DNA of 64,000 nt from Treponema sp. UBA4267 (GTDB lineage: Bacteria > Spirochaetota > Spirochaetia > Treponematales > Treponemataceae), in contig DGWD01000008.1 in the NCBI GenBank assembly GCA_002395155.1, positions 140,144 through 204,143 of the forward strand. The letters are read 5' to 3'. This document shows positions 16,201-26,314 of the stretch, one piece after another; positions within the stretch are counted from its first letter, which is position 1; every line of letters starts with the position of its first letter. The translations under genes and the position numbers were made by a program. Below the pieces are notes generated by a model, which did not search any database, was not told where the DNA came from, and worked only from the letters and a program-made list of their open reading frames with translations.

Positions 16201-19200
16201 TTAGAATACATTTGTTCTAAATCCAATTCCAAATTGAGGAATCAAGTTCTTGATATCTGCAGTACTTGAAACGTCAGTAGGAATAAACCAAAGGGCTCCT
16301 TCTAAGTACATTGAGAATGTACTAAAGGCTTTTACATTCTGTAATTTTACCTTAGGGAACTCTAATTGTCCAAGAATTGCTGAAAGAATTTGTGGTCTTC
16401 CAGAATTTGTTTCTGTAAAGTAAGAGAAATCGGCTCCAACTGCAGCACTTGCAAATAACCAATCCCAGTCATGTCCAAAGAAATAACTGAATGGAATTTC
16501 TGCTACGTTTGCAAGAATCTTCAAACTAATGATGTCTCCACCATAACGCATATTGGACAGTTCCACTTTAAGCATATTTGAAACGGCATCTCTCTGGGAT
16601 TGTGTAAACTGTCCATAAGAAAGCTGAACTTTTACTACATCATCAAAGAATGTAAGTCCGGCACCTACCGAGAACAAACTTGCTCCCCACAAACGGAAGT
16701 CTACATACAAGCCCTGGATAAATGATGGAACTTCATAAGAAGCTTTATCACCCTTTCTAAGAGTTACTACTACGTCTTCCAGTCTTACATCATCATTTGA
16801 AAGTCCAGAAACATCGAGTTTTTGGTTATAACGACCACCAATTGAAGGTGAAATCAAGCGAATCATAGGATTTGTATTATCAATTTGGATAATTGTTCTT
16901 GTGATTGCAGTTTCACCATTTTTCATTGTTGCACGGATAAGGAAGAAGTGATATCCCTCTGGCATATCCTTGTTTTCAATGCGGTACATCCACTTTTCAT
17001 TAGTAGAAAGTAAACTAAAGGTTTTTCCGTTATCAAAAGAAATTTCTACTTTTGCAACTTTTTTAGCAGCAATTTGGGCCTTAAACTCAGGAGTTGCTTC
17101 TTTTGTTTTTGACAAAAGTAAATCATCTTCACTAATTGAGTAACCGGCCTGTCCACGAATGTAAGGTCTGCCTGTTGCAAAATCACCATAAGTAAAATTA
17201 TCAATTGTGATCCATGGACCAGTTGAAGTATAAGTAATTGTCTGCTCCCTAGAAGAAACCTTAGTACCATTTGTAAGAATTGTATCTACATGGTAAGTAT
17301 GAGTACCTTCGGTTATATTTTCTGGGTTCATATCAAACTTAAAGAAGCCACAGTCGGTAATTGTTGTTTCTTGACAGAATTTTTGATCAACATAAAGTTT
17401 TAGGGACTGTATTGTTCCTTCTGCTTCTGACTGACCATAAATAGTAAATACTCCCTGTTTATGTTCACCATTAAGAGGATAGAGAATATCTACGCTTGCT
17501 GGAGCCTTATTCTTTTCCAAATGAATATTACGGCTTACATTTGTAATGTTTCCAGCTTTATCTTTACCTGTAAGTTCAACGTTATAGAATCCGTCTGGTA
17601 AATCTCTTACATCCATTGTTTCGCCAATAATACGGTCAATCTTCATCTTTCGAACTATTGGATTACTTGATTTTTCAAGATTGCGGATTGTTACATACAA
17701 GTCTGTAACTTCTACGTTATCAAAAACATGACCAGAGAAGAAAATGTGTCCTGTTGTTGAAGAATCGTCTAATGGTAATTCAAGATTCAATTCTGGTGCA
17801 TTGTTATCAATATTGATTAAGCTTGAATAAAGTCCTGTAATTCCATACTTATCTGTAACTCTAAGGAATACAACTTGAGTTCCACCTGGAATTGCACGAG
17901 TATCAACTGTATATGTCCATTTTTCTGTTCCAACAGCATCGTTATAGGTGTTTCCGTTATCCAGAGAAACTTCTACCTTCTCAATTCCATTCTTATCGCT
18001 AGACCAACCTGAAATTGTTATTATTTCGCGAACGGAAGTGTCGATTGTAGGAAGTTCTACAGCACCCTTTGGCTCTTCAAGAGAAATTCTATATGTCCTT
18101 GAAACTTCTGGACCTTTTACGCCATTAACATCTACTGCATAAACAGTAACTGTATGTTCGTTATCGGTCATTTGTTCTAGCGGAACATCAATTGAGAAAC
18201 TTGTATTCAAAACATATTCAGCTTCAGGATTAACTGTTCCGAATACTTCTTTTGTAGAAACCTGCTTATAACTACCATTATCGATTTTATAATAGACAGA
18301 GGATTCTCCATCATCATCATAAATAACACCAGAAATTGTAAAGTCACGGGTAATTACCTGCATATCTTCTGGCACATGAATTTCGGCTCTTGGTAAATCA
18401 GATTCATTATCAATGCTAAATGCCCATGCTTCTACTGTTTTTGAGTTTCCTGCATCATCGGTAAATACAAATGACATTGCATCGTCAATTGGAGAATCTG
18501 GAACACCAACAATCATAGAAGGAAGTGGATCCAGAGTAAGTTCAACTTCATTTCTTGCCTTACCCTTTACTGGTGGAGCTATATACTTTCCACTAGCAAG
18601 GAATCCATTATCTTTTGCTTCAAATACGATTAAGGTTTCGCCGTTTACAACATCAATATCCAGAGGTTCAACAACTTTTACTTCTGGAGGTGTAATATCT
18701 TTATAAGCCGAAGTAACGACATTTGTTACATGCCCCGAAATTGAAGTTGCACGAATATTTACCTTAATAAGGCCTTCTTCTTTTTCGCTGATGTTGATAT
18801 CTTTGCTGAAAGTAACACCTAAATTATTTGCATTCTTTCCAGATGGCATTGGGAAGCTTTCCCAAGTTTCTCCACCATCAAGAGAATATTCTACACTCTT
18901 TACACCCAACTGATGGGCTGCGGTACCAGAAAGTCTGATTGTATTTCCGACCCACTGGAATAATTGTGGTGTCTGAAGTACTAATTCTGGGCCTGCATTA
19001 CTTGCTACAAAGTTCAAACTTTCTGAATTGTAGCTGTCGTTCATACGGTCCTTAATCTTTACTACTACGTTTTTGTAAATTCCGTCCTTTTCGGCAGTTA
19101 GAACTACAAGATTATCAACTACTTCAAGATTTAAGCCACTACCGCCTGAAACAAACTCTGCAGAAATTGGTCCGTTTACATTTGCGTAATAATAGAATTT

Positions 19201-22200
19201 AGAACCATTTGTAAGTATATAATTATTGTTATCTGCATCATAAGCTGTAGCAGAATCTGGGATGGAGTAAACTTTTTCGGCATCATCAACCATTTCTGGC
19301 TCTACATTACGAATTACAGAAATTGAACCTTTAATTGTTGTTTCAAGAGCACCTGCCCTGATTGAAACTGTAAGATTATTTACACGAGAAGGAAGATTGC
19401 TAAGAGGAAGTTCTGCAACCCAACGAAGAGGATTTTCTTCCCCTGGTTTTGCAAGTTTTGCACTTCCTCTTTGTACAATATCACCACCAATTACTTCTGC
19501 ACCACTGAATTCATAAGTTACAGATGAAACTGGAGCACCTGTATCAATATAAACATAAATACTTCCACCAGTTTTTGATGCATAATCTAATACAACAGGC
19601 ATTCCACTCATGTATTCCTGATCATTTACCAGAGCAATATGGGCAGAAAGGCTTGGAAGTTTAATTGCAGTATATTTACCAGAAATAATCTTTCCATCTT
19701 CTGTTGTAACATCCATTTGGAGAGGATTATTTCCTTCTATCATTTCTTCACGAGAGAAAGATGCATATGTTCTATCCAAAACTCCCTGATAAAGAGCAAG
19801 GGCATATACATCGAAGCCACCATCCAGCCAGGTAATTAGAGGAGGTTTTGCAACTGGCATTTTTCCTGTTTCAAGTTCTTCCAAAGCAGGAATTTTAGAA
19901 AGTGCTAATCCACGACAAGATATATTTCCGCCCTTACTTTCAGCAACAATTTCAACAATGTACATTCCATTATCAAAAAGACTACTGTCAATTTCAAAAC
20001 TATATGTTCCGTCTTTAGCTACTTCAATGTCTGTATAATTTTCTTCTACAGGAGCTGGTTTTGCAGAGGCAATTACACCTTTTTGAATATCTGCAATTAC
20101 CGACATAAGTCTGTATTTAACTGGACCAAGGCCTGTAGCACAGGTAATTTTTCCACCAATCTTTACAATACCATTTTCAAGTTCATTTAAATTAATTGCT
20201 TCAATATCTGAATAATTATTTATACCAATTTCAGGAAGTGCTGAATCATTCTTAAAGATAATAGGTCTGGATTCAACAATTTTACCTTTTGTTGTTCTTA
20301 CACGAACTTTTACTTCTTCAGAAGAACCATAGGCATCCATTTTTGGAACAAGTCTGATTTGATTTCCTACAAGTTCTGCCTTAGCAAATTGTGTTGCAGG
20401 ATAAATTTCGGCAGACTGGGCTGTAGCTCCAATTAAGTAACCAGAAACTGGAAATTCTCCGTTACAAATGATGGAACCATCTTCTGCAACTGTAGAATCA
20501 TCGAATACTACAAGAGGTTCTTCTGCTTTTACAACACCTGTATTTGTTACATAGAAAAGTGCTTTATATTCTGATTCACGCTCTATTGCATCTTTTGCTC
20601 TAACAGTAAATTTCATTACACCTTTTGGTGAATCTGGGCCAATAGGAAGTGTAATTGTATGAGATGTTTGAGCTTTTAGTTCTACATCATTTTCTACAAG
20701 GCCTTCGCTACCCCATCTAAGCTCTGTATGTATACTTGTAAGACCTACTCCAGAATTTGCAGTAACCGAAATTGATGAACCACTTTCCGGATGAATTGTA
20801 AGTCCATTTGTAAAGTCAATTACTTCTTTACCAGTTGAAAGTTTTGGATTAGTAAAAGTTGGTGCAATTCCCTTAGAAACAATATTTGTAACATAAGAGA
20901 TTCCTTCAACATCGTTTACATCAATTGCGGAAATGGTAACTTTATGAGGTCCGGCAGAAAGTTCATCTGCTCCACATAAATCAAAATAATAAACACCCTT
21001 AGTTTCCTGAACAATTGCTTCCTGATTATCAAGCCTAACTTTTACAGCTTTTACTCCATCATCATCTGTTGCAAGACCACGAACATAAAGACGATCTGTA
21101 TCAACATAGATTTGACCTTCGATAGGTTCACTAGTTGTAACTATAGGTTTATCCAGTTCCTGATTCAGGTTAATTGTAGTTGAAACATCAACAATATTAG
21201 CAGCACGGTCAACGGCATGAATTGTAAACTTCTGAGATTTTTCACTAGTTTTGAGAGTATCTAATGTTACTGCCCAATAAGGGTTTCCTGGAATAAGCTC
21301 AAAACTTCCCGTCTGTTTTCCAAATGTCCATGAAAGTTCTGTAATTCCTACTTTATCTTTTGCAAATCCTGCTACAGTAAATTTTCCGTTCATTACCTGT
21401 TCAGCAGTTGGGTATACGACCTGAACATCTGGTTTAGTATTATCTATATAATAAAGGAAGGAATACATACCTACAGATGTTGCCTTATCTACAGCCTTAA
21501 ACCAAAGAACGGCAGGACCATCAGAAAACTTTTTAGTATCTACATTGATAGAGAAAGTACATGCATCTTGAGTTTTGTTAGATTTAATTTTTATAGGTAA
21601 AAAAGTCTTTCCGTTATCAACAGAATAAAAAAGTTCCTTAATTCCGTTACCATCAGAAACTACACCATCAAATTTAACATTTCCAGAAACCAAAAGACCC
21701 ATGCTCTTGTCCAGAACTTCTGAAACTGGCTGCTTACGATCCAACTGCCATGTTAATGTAACTGGCTTTCCAACTACAGGAACATCGTTAATATCATAAC
21801 CAATTACTTTGATTGTATGATCGCCTTCTTTTAAATTTGTAGTATCAAGATAATAAGACCAGAACTCTGTACCTTTAGCAACTACTCGTTGTTCAATTTC
21901 GGTTCCTTCATCAAGAACAAGTTCAACCTTTGAAACTCCATCATCATCTACACATGTACCAACAATGTTCAAGTTTCCTACAACTCGCATTCCCGGGTAT
22001 GGGTTTGTAATACCACAAATTGGCAAATCTGAATTTGGATCAAGAAAAAGATTATGAGGCCCTTCAACGTATGTATTACCACCAAGATCCCTGGCTGTAA
22101 TCATAATGTTATACTTACCAGGTTTTCGAGAATCTAGATCAAAATTTTCTTGCCAGCTGTTAAGGTTTTCGACTTTAATATCTTCGATATCACCTTTTCC

Positions 22201-22278
22201 GTGAGAATAAACTGGAAGTGAAAGTAATAATAGAAAAAGTATTCCCACTAAAACTTTAACGAATCTTTGCATTTGCAA
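16201..22278 (-). CDS. Giant exported protein with many Ig-like repeats and C-terminal barrel-like domain
   Basis: At 2025 residues this is the largest gene in the window. A signal peptide (about 1-25) is followed by many Ig-like or cadherin-like repeats. They show recurring phrases such as DDDGVSKVELVLD, SVDNGKTFLPI, SLDGGETWESF, SLDNGNTYNDA and SFDNGKTFSLL, often preceded by G.A.D..G. The last 180 residues (from about VDFRLWGASLFSVGAGLTFFDD to FGIGFRTNVF) have the strand pattern and terminal aromatic residue of an outer-membrane barrel. The protein probably displays a repeat stalk at the cell surface, as an adhesin or scaffold (inference). An ATG two codons downstream is an equally possible start. 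Confidence 0.8.
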   Translation of the reverse strand: MQMQRFVKVLVGILFLLLLSLPVYSHGKGDIEDIKVENLNSWQENFDLDSRKPGKYNIMITARDLGGNTYVEGPHNLFLDPNSDLPICGITNPYPGMRVVGNLNIVGTCVDDDGVSKVELVLDEGTEIEQRVVAKGTEFWSYYLDTTNLKEGDHTIKVIGYDINDVPVVGKPVTLTWQLDRKQPVSEVLDKSMGLLVSGNVKFDGVVSDGNGIKELFYSVDNGKTFLPIKIKSNKTQDACTFSINVDTKKFSDGPAVLWFKAVDKATSVGMYSFLYYIDNTKPDVQVVYPTAEQVMNGKFTVAGFAKDKVGITELSWTFGKQTGSFELIPGNPYWAVTLDTLKTSEKSQKFTIHAVDRAANIVDVSTTINLNQELDKPIVTTSEPIEGQIYVDTDRLYVRGLATDDDGVKAVKVRLDNQEAIVQETKGVYYFDLCGADELSAGPHKVTISAIDVNDVEGISYVTNIVSKGIAPTFTNPKLSTGKEVIDFTNGLTIHPESGSSISVTANSGVGLTSIHTELRWGSEGLVENDVELKAQTSHTITLPIGPDSPKGVMKFTVRAKDAIERESEYKALFYVTNTGVVKAEEPLVVFDDSTVAEDGSIICNGEFPVSGYLIGATAQSAEIYPATQFAKAELVGNQIRLVPKMDAYGSSEEVKVRVRTTKGKIVESRPIIFKNDSALPEIGINNYSDIEAINLNELENGIVKIGGKITCATGLGPVKYRLMSVIADIQKGVIASAKPAPVEENYTDIEVAKDGTYSFEIDSSLFDNGMYIVEIVAESKGGNISCRGLALSKIPALEELETGKMPVAKPPLITWLDGGFDVYALALYQGVLDRTYASFSREEMIEGNNPLQMDVTTEDGKIISGKYTAIKLPSLSAHIALVNDQEYMSGMPVVLDYASKTGGSIYVYIDTGAPVSSVTYEFSGAEVIGGDIVQRGSAKLAKPGEENPLRWVAELPLSNLPSRVNNLTVSIRAGALETTIKGSISVIRNVEPEMVDDAEKVYSIPDSATAYDADNNNYILTNGSKFYYYANVNGPISAEFVSGGSGLNLEVVDNLVVLTAEKDGIYKNVVVKIKDRMNDSYNSESLNFVASNAGPELVLQTPQLFQWVGNTIRLSGTAAHQLGVKSVEYSLDGGETWESFPMPSGKNANNLGVTFSKDINISEKEEGLIKVNIRATSISGHVTNVVTSAYKDITPPEVKVVEPLDIDVVNGETLIVFEAKDNGFLASGKYIAPPVKGKARNEVELTLDPLPSMIVGVPDSPIDDAMSFVFTDDAGNSKTVEAWAFSIDNESDLPRAEIHVPEDMQVITRDFTISGVIYDDDGESSVYYKIDNGSYKQVSTKEVFGTVNPEAEYVLNTSFSIDVPLEQMTDNEHTVTVYAVDVNGVKGPEVSRTYRISLEEPKGAVELPTIDTSVREIITISGWSSDKNGIEKVEVSLDNGNTYNDAVGTEKWTYTVDTRAIPGGTQVVFLRVTDKYGITGLYSSLINIDNNAPELNLELPLDDSSTTGHIFFSGHVFDNVEVTDLYVTIRNLEKSSNPIVRKMKIDRIIGETMDVRDLPDGFYNVELTGKDKAGNITNVSRNIHLEKNKAPASVDILYPLNGEHKQGVFTIYGQSEAEGTIQSLKLYVDQKFCQETTITDCGFFKFDMNPENITEGTHTYHVDTILTNGTKVSSREQTITYTSTGPWITIDNFTYGDFATGRPYIRGQAGYSISEDDLLLSKTKEATPEFKAQIAAKKVAKVEISFDNGKTFSLLSTNEKWMYRIENKDMPEGYHFFLIRATMKNGETAITRTIIQIDNTNPMIRLISPSIGGRYNQKLDVSGLSNDDVRLEDVVVTLRKGDKASYEVPSFIQGLYVDFRLWGASLFSVGAGLTFFDDVVKVQLSYGQFTQSQRDAVSNMLKVELSNMRYGGDIISLKILANVAEIPFSYFFGHDWDWLFASAAVGADFSYFTETNSGRPQILSAILGQLEFPKVKLQNVKAFSTFSMYLEGALWFIPTDVSSTADIKNLIPQFGIGFRTNVF

Positions 22279-22445
22279 CCCCTATAATCAAACAAATAGA
22301 CTCTACCTTATAAATATTATCGGTCAAATTCCTCTATTTAATTAAAAGAAAATGATTTATGATAAAAATATAAACTTTAATTGGATTAAATTAGTAATGG
22401 GTTAAATAAAATAGTTGGGTTAAATGAGCTTGAAAGGAGAATGAT

Positions 22446-23189
22446 ATGAACTCTTCCGATATTTCTATACTACAGAATATTATAAATAAAAGCAAAAGAA
22501 TTGTGTTTTTTGGCGGTGCAGGAGTCTCTACAGAGTCAGGAATTCCAGATTTTAGAAGCGTAGACGGACTTTACAATCAGGAATGGAAATATCCTCCTGA
22601 AGAAATAATTAGTGCCAGCTTTTTTTATAAGAATACAAAAGAATTTTACCGCTTTTACAGAGCCAAATTATTGCCCCAGGGTATTGAACCTAATCCTGCT
22701 CATTACAAACTTGCCGAACTAGAAAAGGCTGGTAAACTACTGGCAGTTGTAACTCAAAATATTGATGGTCTGCATCAAAAAGCAGGTTCTAAAAATGTTT
22801 ATGAATTGCACGGAAGCACTCTTAGAAACTACTGTTTAGATTGTCACACTTTTTATGATGAAAAAATAATCATAGAAAGCGAAAATGCCCCTGACAAATT
22901 GCCCCACTGTCCAAAATGTGGAGGACTTATAAAACCCGATGTTGTACTTTACGAAGAAGGATTAAATCAAGAAATAATTGAAGGTGCCGTACGTACTATT
23001 TCGCAAGCAGATACTTTAATTATAGGAGGAACTTCTCTTACTGTTTACCCTGCTGCTGGCCTGGTGAACTACTTTAGGGGAGAAAACCTTGTGCTTTTAA
23101 ATAAATCGTATACACCGCAAGATTCCATGGCAAATCTTGTAATACATGAACCAATAGGTCAGGTGTTGAGTCAAATTATTGTAAAATAA
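22446..23189 (+). CDS. cobB: Sir2-family NAD-dependent protein deacylase
   Basis: The 247-residue sirtuin removes acyl groups from lysine using NAD+. It has the Rossmann motif GGAGVSTESGIPDFRS (about 23-38), TQNIDGLHQKAG, the catalytic His in YELHGST, and a zinc site with CLDC and CPKCG pairs. The later GGTSLTVYPAAGL segment binds NAD. The ATG has an AAAGGAG ribosome site. It is the only rightward gene between two leftward blocks and appears to be transcribed alone. The symbol follows common bacterial usage. Confidence 0.93.
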   Translation: MNSSDISILQNIINKSKRIVFFGGAGVSTESGIPDFRSVDGLYNQEWKYPPEEIISASFFYKNTKEFYRFYRAKLLPQGIEPNPAHYKLAELEKAGKLLAVVTQNIDGLHQKAGSKNVYELHGSTLRNYCLDCHTFYDEKIIIESENAPDKLPHCPKCGGLIKPDVVLYEEGLNQEIIEGAVRTISQADTLIIGGTSLTVYPAAGLVNYFRGENLVLLNKSYTPQDSMANLVIHEPIGQVLSQIIVK

Positions 23190-23201
23190 TTAAGATTTGT
23201 T

Positions 23202-26200
23202 TTAGAAATTAGCCTGACTTCCAAGAGTCCAGGCAAATCTACTTTTTGTATTTCCGCTTATTGCAAAACTCATAAGAGCAAAAAGATTAAGCTTAAAATT
23301 TGAAGATGCAAGAACGCCAATATTTGGTGTAAGTTCCATATTTAGTTTTGCATAAACAGAATCATATACAATACCTTTTCCCTGGCAAATACCAGTTATA
23401 TAGTATGGCAAATAAGCTGCCTGAAAACCTTTTTTTGTTAAATTCCCAGGTCCTAAAGATGCCGCATAGCCCCCAGAAAAATATAAGTCATTTAAATAAA
23501 GAACTGTAAAAAATGGCAGTGCCTTCTGAATTTCAAAGGCAAACAGAACACTTTCGGTTTTTACATCCAAAATAATAGTTCCAATTATGTTTCGTATATT
23601 TGTGTAGCCAAAAATTGTACTTGTAGGGAAAAGATCAAAATCTATATGAGTAGGAAGATTATAAACAAAGTTTTTTTGGCACTTAATTGGAATTAAACAA
23701 GGTAGTTGGATTTTTAGATTTGAGTTTACATTAAATCCATCAACATAAGTTATAGGTGTTTTTTCAATTGAAGCGTCTTTTCTATAGCCTGCAGAAACTG
23801 ATAAAGAAAAACCTGCCTTATCAAATCGACTGCTTCCAACTCTGTGAATATTGGTATATTTTGCAGTTAAAACATCGCTTACGGTGTAGTAATTTATATT
23901 ACTGTTTGGTGCGGCAATTCCAAATAAAGATGAATCCCAGAAATAGAATTGATTGTAACTTTGCAGATAAGGGTATTTGGAATCTTGACGACCATAAGCA
24001 GCTGTAAAACTATTGGCAAAAGAAATATAAGAAATTTTTCCAAAAGGATAAGTAAAGGAATTTTTCAATTGTCCATAAACCTGTTTAAAACCATCTTTAT
24101 CAAATTCGAGTTTAAAATCTGTCTCTCCATATAATAAAGAGGTGTCTGTCCCCTTCTGACTTTTAAATTCCAGCCCCAAAGCTTGAGTCAAATAGTTCCA
24201 GCCAGAAGTTAGCATAAACAAATCATTTTGGCCGTTTGTCCATGGATTTGCACTTATATAAGTTAGTCCCAAAAGTGATTCAGAAATATTTGAAACATAG
24301 GTAGCATTTTTTCCGAAGTAAGATGTTGTATACATACTTAAAGGAACAAAAATTCCCTTTTTCCAATATGAAAATGGTTTGAAAGCCTTTGAATCGGTAA
24401 GGACAGAAGCTTTATTTTCAGTCTCGATATTTTGTGTTTTAAGGTCAGCAGGGGCCTTTTTTTGAGCGGTAAAACTTTCTTCTGGCAAAAGACCTTGCTG
24501 AGGTTTTAAATTAAATTTTTGAGCAAAAAGTTCACCATCACCATCATCCTTTAGTATTAAAAGTCTATTTTGACGTAAAAAAATGCCCAAATAAACAAAA
24601 GAGTCACCCAAACAAATAGGTTGATAAATACCGCCCGAAAAATCTCTATCAGACAATTCCATCTGAGCACTAGAAAAGTCGAAACATCCTAGTCGTGGCA
24701 TTGTTCCTGGAGCAGCCCAACTAAAGAAAACCTTTCCATCATCTACAGAAATTGAACGAATAACCATCCTTTCTTTTGGCATGGAATATTCTGTAATAAG
24801 ATTACCGTCCAAATCAAAAACACTGAGAAAGTAAGACATGCCCTGCTTTTTGATGCAGACAAACTGACCATCAGCAAAATGTTTATAATTTGAAAGCAAA
24901 ACTCCTGTTTGCTGGTAGATAATTTTAGATGGGGACAGACCCCTAATTTTTTGATTAGAATCCAAGTCCAGCTTTGCAAGATAAACCTGGTTTTCGTGAT
25001 TTTCGTATTTATCGGCAATAAGGTAATATTCATTTTCTGAAATAATGATTGCAGGTGATTTTAGGCCGCTTTCTTTTACACTGTAAAAAGTTTTGTTTTG
25101 CATATCATAAATCTTCACCCTTGATTTTGTTGTGACAGATGCATTTGACATATAAGAAAGAACAAGAAAACGTCCGTCCGGGGAAAAATCTATTTTTGTA
25201 AGTCCATTTTGAGTAAAAAGGGTCTTTGGTTGTAGGTCTGGATTTCCAATATCAGCTTTGTTCACGTAAAATACTTTAGAACTGAAAGAATCTTTCCAGG
25301 CCACTCCCAAATTGCAGCTTGTTAAAGACTGATAAAGAGCACCAGATTTATTTAAAATCGAGTATTTTTTTTCATTGGGATTAAAAAAGTCCTGAATCTT
25401 GCCAGTTTCAAGAGGGTTACCAGGGATAGAAGGAACCGGATAATCGTCCATAAAAAGCTTCCAGGCTTTTTTTATAGGAAGTCCAAAAGCAGTCTTAAAA
25501 GAACCGTTTAAGGTAAGACGACGAAGGTTTACAATCTGGTACCAAAATTGAGCATAGGCTGGCAGTCCATACTTTTCTTGCAACCACTGATGAAAAGCCG
25601 AATTAAAATAATAGGAAGCACCTGAAGGTGTGTTATCGGCAGCACCAAGTACATCATAAAAAGAAGGAAAGTCTCCTTCCAGTTTGGCCTGTTTTACATA
25701 ATGTTTTGCATATTCGTCATTCAAACGACCCTGGCCACCAGCAGATTCACTAGAAACAGCAGCACCTTCGGCCATTCCAGTATTAACCAGCAAAAGTCCA
25801 GGAACTGCTGCATCACCAAAAATAGCAGAAAAACCTGTCCAGAACTTATTCTTCATATTGTAAGTAACAGCATGTGTTAATTCATGTCTAAAAGTAGCGA
25901 GCAGATTTTCTGAAGAAACTTTTAATTCGTCTGTATCAATTACAGAAGTATCGTAAATTACAATGTGATTATAAGGAGCAATAGTCCAAAAGGCATTAAA
26001 ACTGTCTACTGCGGGACAAATTACAACTGGCATTTTGAAACTTGGTGTAAAACCATATTGTTCCGTAACTTCATAGTATATTTGGTCAGCATTTTGATAA
26101 AGCAGTTCTGCAGACTTATTACAGCGTTCTGGATAAATGATATCGAACCATTGAGTTTTTACGATTCGGAGATTTTTTTCGCCAGATAAAGGCCCCGAAG

Positions 26201-26261
26201 CGGCACTTAAAGTTGAAAAAAAGATTGATAAAAGTGTCAAAAATAATACTTTTTTTTTCAA
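23202..26261 (-). CDS. Exported gluzincin-type metallopeptidase with propeller and barrel-like domains
   Basis: The 1019-residue protein has a signal peptide (1-21) and a peptidase-MA-like domain. The zinc motif is HELTH at about 126-130 and the probable third ligand is Glu165 in TGMAEGAAVS. A TolB/WD-like propeller follows (about 280-570, with NLGVAWKDSFSSKVFYV and FSPDGRFLVLSY). The C-terminal 380 residues look like a beta-barrel ending in QANF. The architecture suggests an outer-membrane-anchored protease facing outward or into the periplasm (inference). Two copies of the 13-bp repeat fall in the gene, one in a low-complexity linker-like part and one in the propeller. Confidence 0.75.
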   Translation of the reverse strand: MKKKVLFLTLLSIFFSTLSAASGPLSGEKNLRIVKTQWFDIIYPERCNKSAELLYQNADQIYYEVTEQYGFTPSFKMPVVICPAVDSFNAFWTIAPYNHIVIYDTSVIDTDELKVSSENLLATFRHELTHAVTYNMKNKFWTGFSAIFGDAAVPGLLLVNTGMAEGAAVSSESAGGQGRLNDEYAKHYVKQAKLEGDFPSFYDVLGAADNTPSGASYYFNSAFHQWLQEKYGLPAYAQFWYQIVNLRRLTLNGSFKTAFGLPIKKAWKLFMDDYPVPSIPGNPLETGKIQDFFNPNEKKYSILNKSGALYQSLTSCNLGVAWKDSFSSKVFYVNKADIGNPDLQPKTLFTQNGLTKIDFSPDGRFLVLSYMSNASVTTKSRVKIYDMQNKTFYSVKESGLKSPAIIISENEYYLIADKYENHENQVYLAKLDLDSNQKIRGLSPSKIIYQQTGVLLSNYKHFADGQFVCIKKQGMSYFLSVFDLDGNLITEYSMPKERMVIRSISVDDGKVFFSWAAPGTMPRLGCFDFSSAQMELSDRDFSGGIYQPICLGDSFVYLGIFLRQNRLLILKDDGDGELFAQKFNLKPQQGLLPEESFTAQKKAPADLKTQNIETENKASVLTDSKAFKPFSYWKKGIFVPLSMYTTSYFGKNATYVSNISESLLGLTYISANPWTNGQNDLFMLTSGWNYLTQALGLEFKSQKGTDTSLLYGETDFKLEFDKDGFKQVYGQLKNSFTYPFGKISYISFANSFTAAYGRQDSKYPYLQSYNQFYFWDSSLFGIAAPNSNINYYTVSDVLTAKYTNIHRVGSSRFDKAGFSLSVSAGYRKDASIEKTPITYVDGFNVNSNLKIQLPCLIPIKCQKNFVYNLPTHIDFDLFPTSTIFGYTNIRNIIGTIILDVKTESVLFAFEIQKALPFFTVLYLNDLYFSGGYAASLGPGNLTKKGFQAAYLPYYITGICQGKGIVYDSVYAKLNMELTPNIGVLASSNFKLNLFALMSFAISGNTKSRFAWTLGSQANF
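24141..24153 (-). repeat. 13-bp dispersed repeat, one mismatch
   Basis: The plus strand reads GGTGTCTGTCCCC. It lies in the metallopeptidase gene, in the barrel-like part. Confidence 0.75.
24931..24943 (+). repeat. 13-bp dispersed repeat, exact copy, reversed relative to gene
   Basis: The plus strand reads GGGGACAGACCCC in a minus-strand gene, so its codons give GLSP in the propeller region of the metallopeptidase. Confidence 0.85.
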
Positions 26262-26314
26262 AATATCTCCAAAATCATAAAAAATAAATCAAAAGTGCTA
26301 ATTACTTTGCAAAA

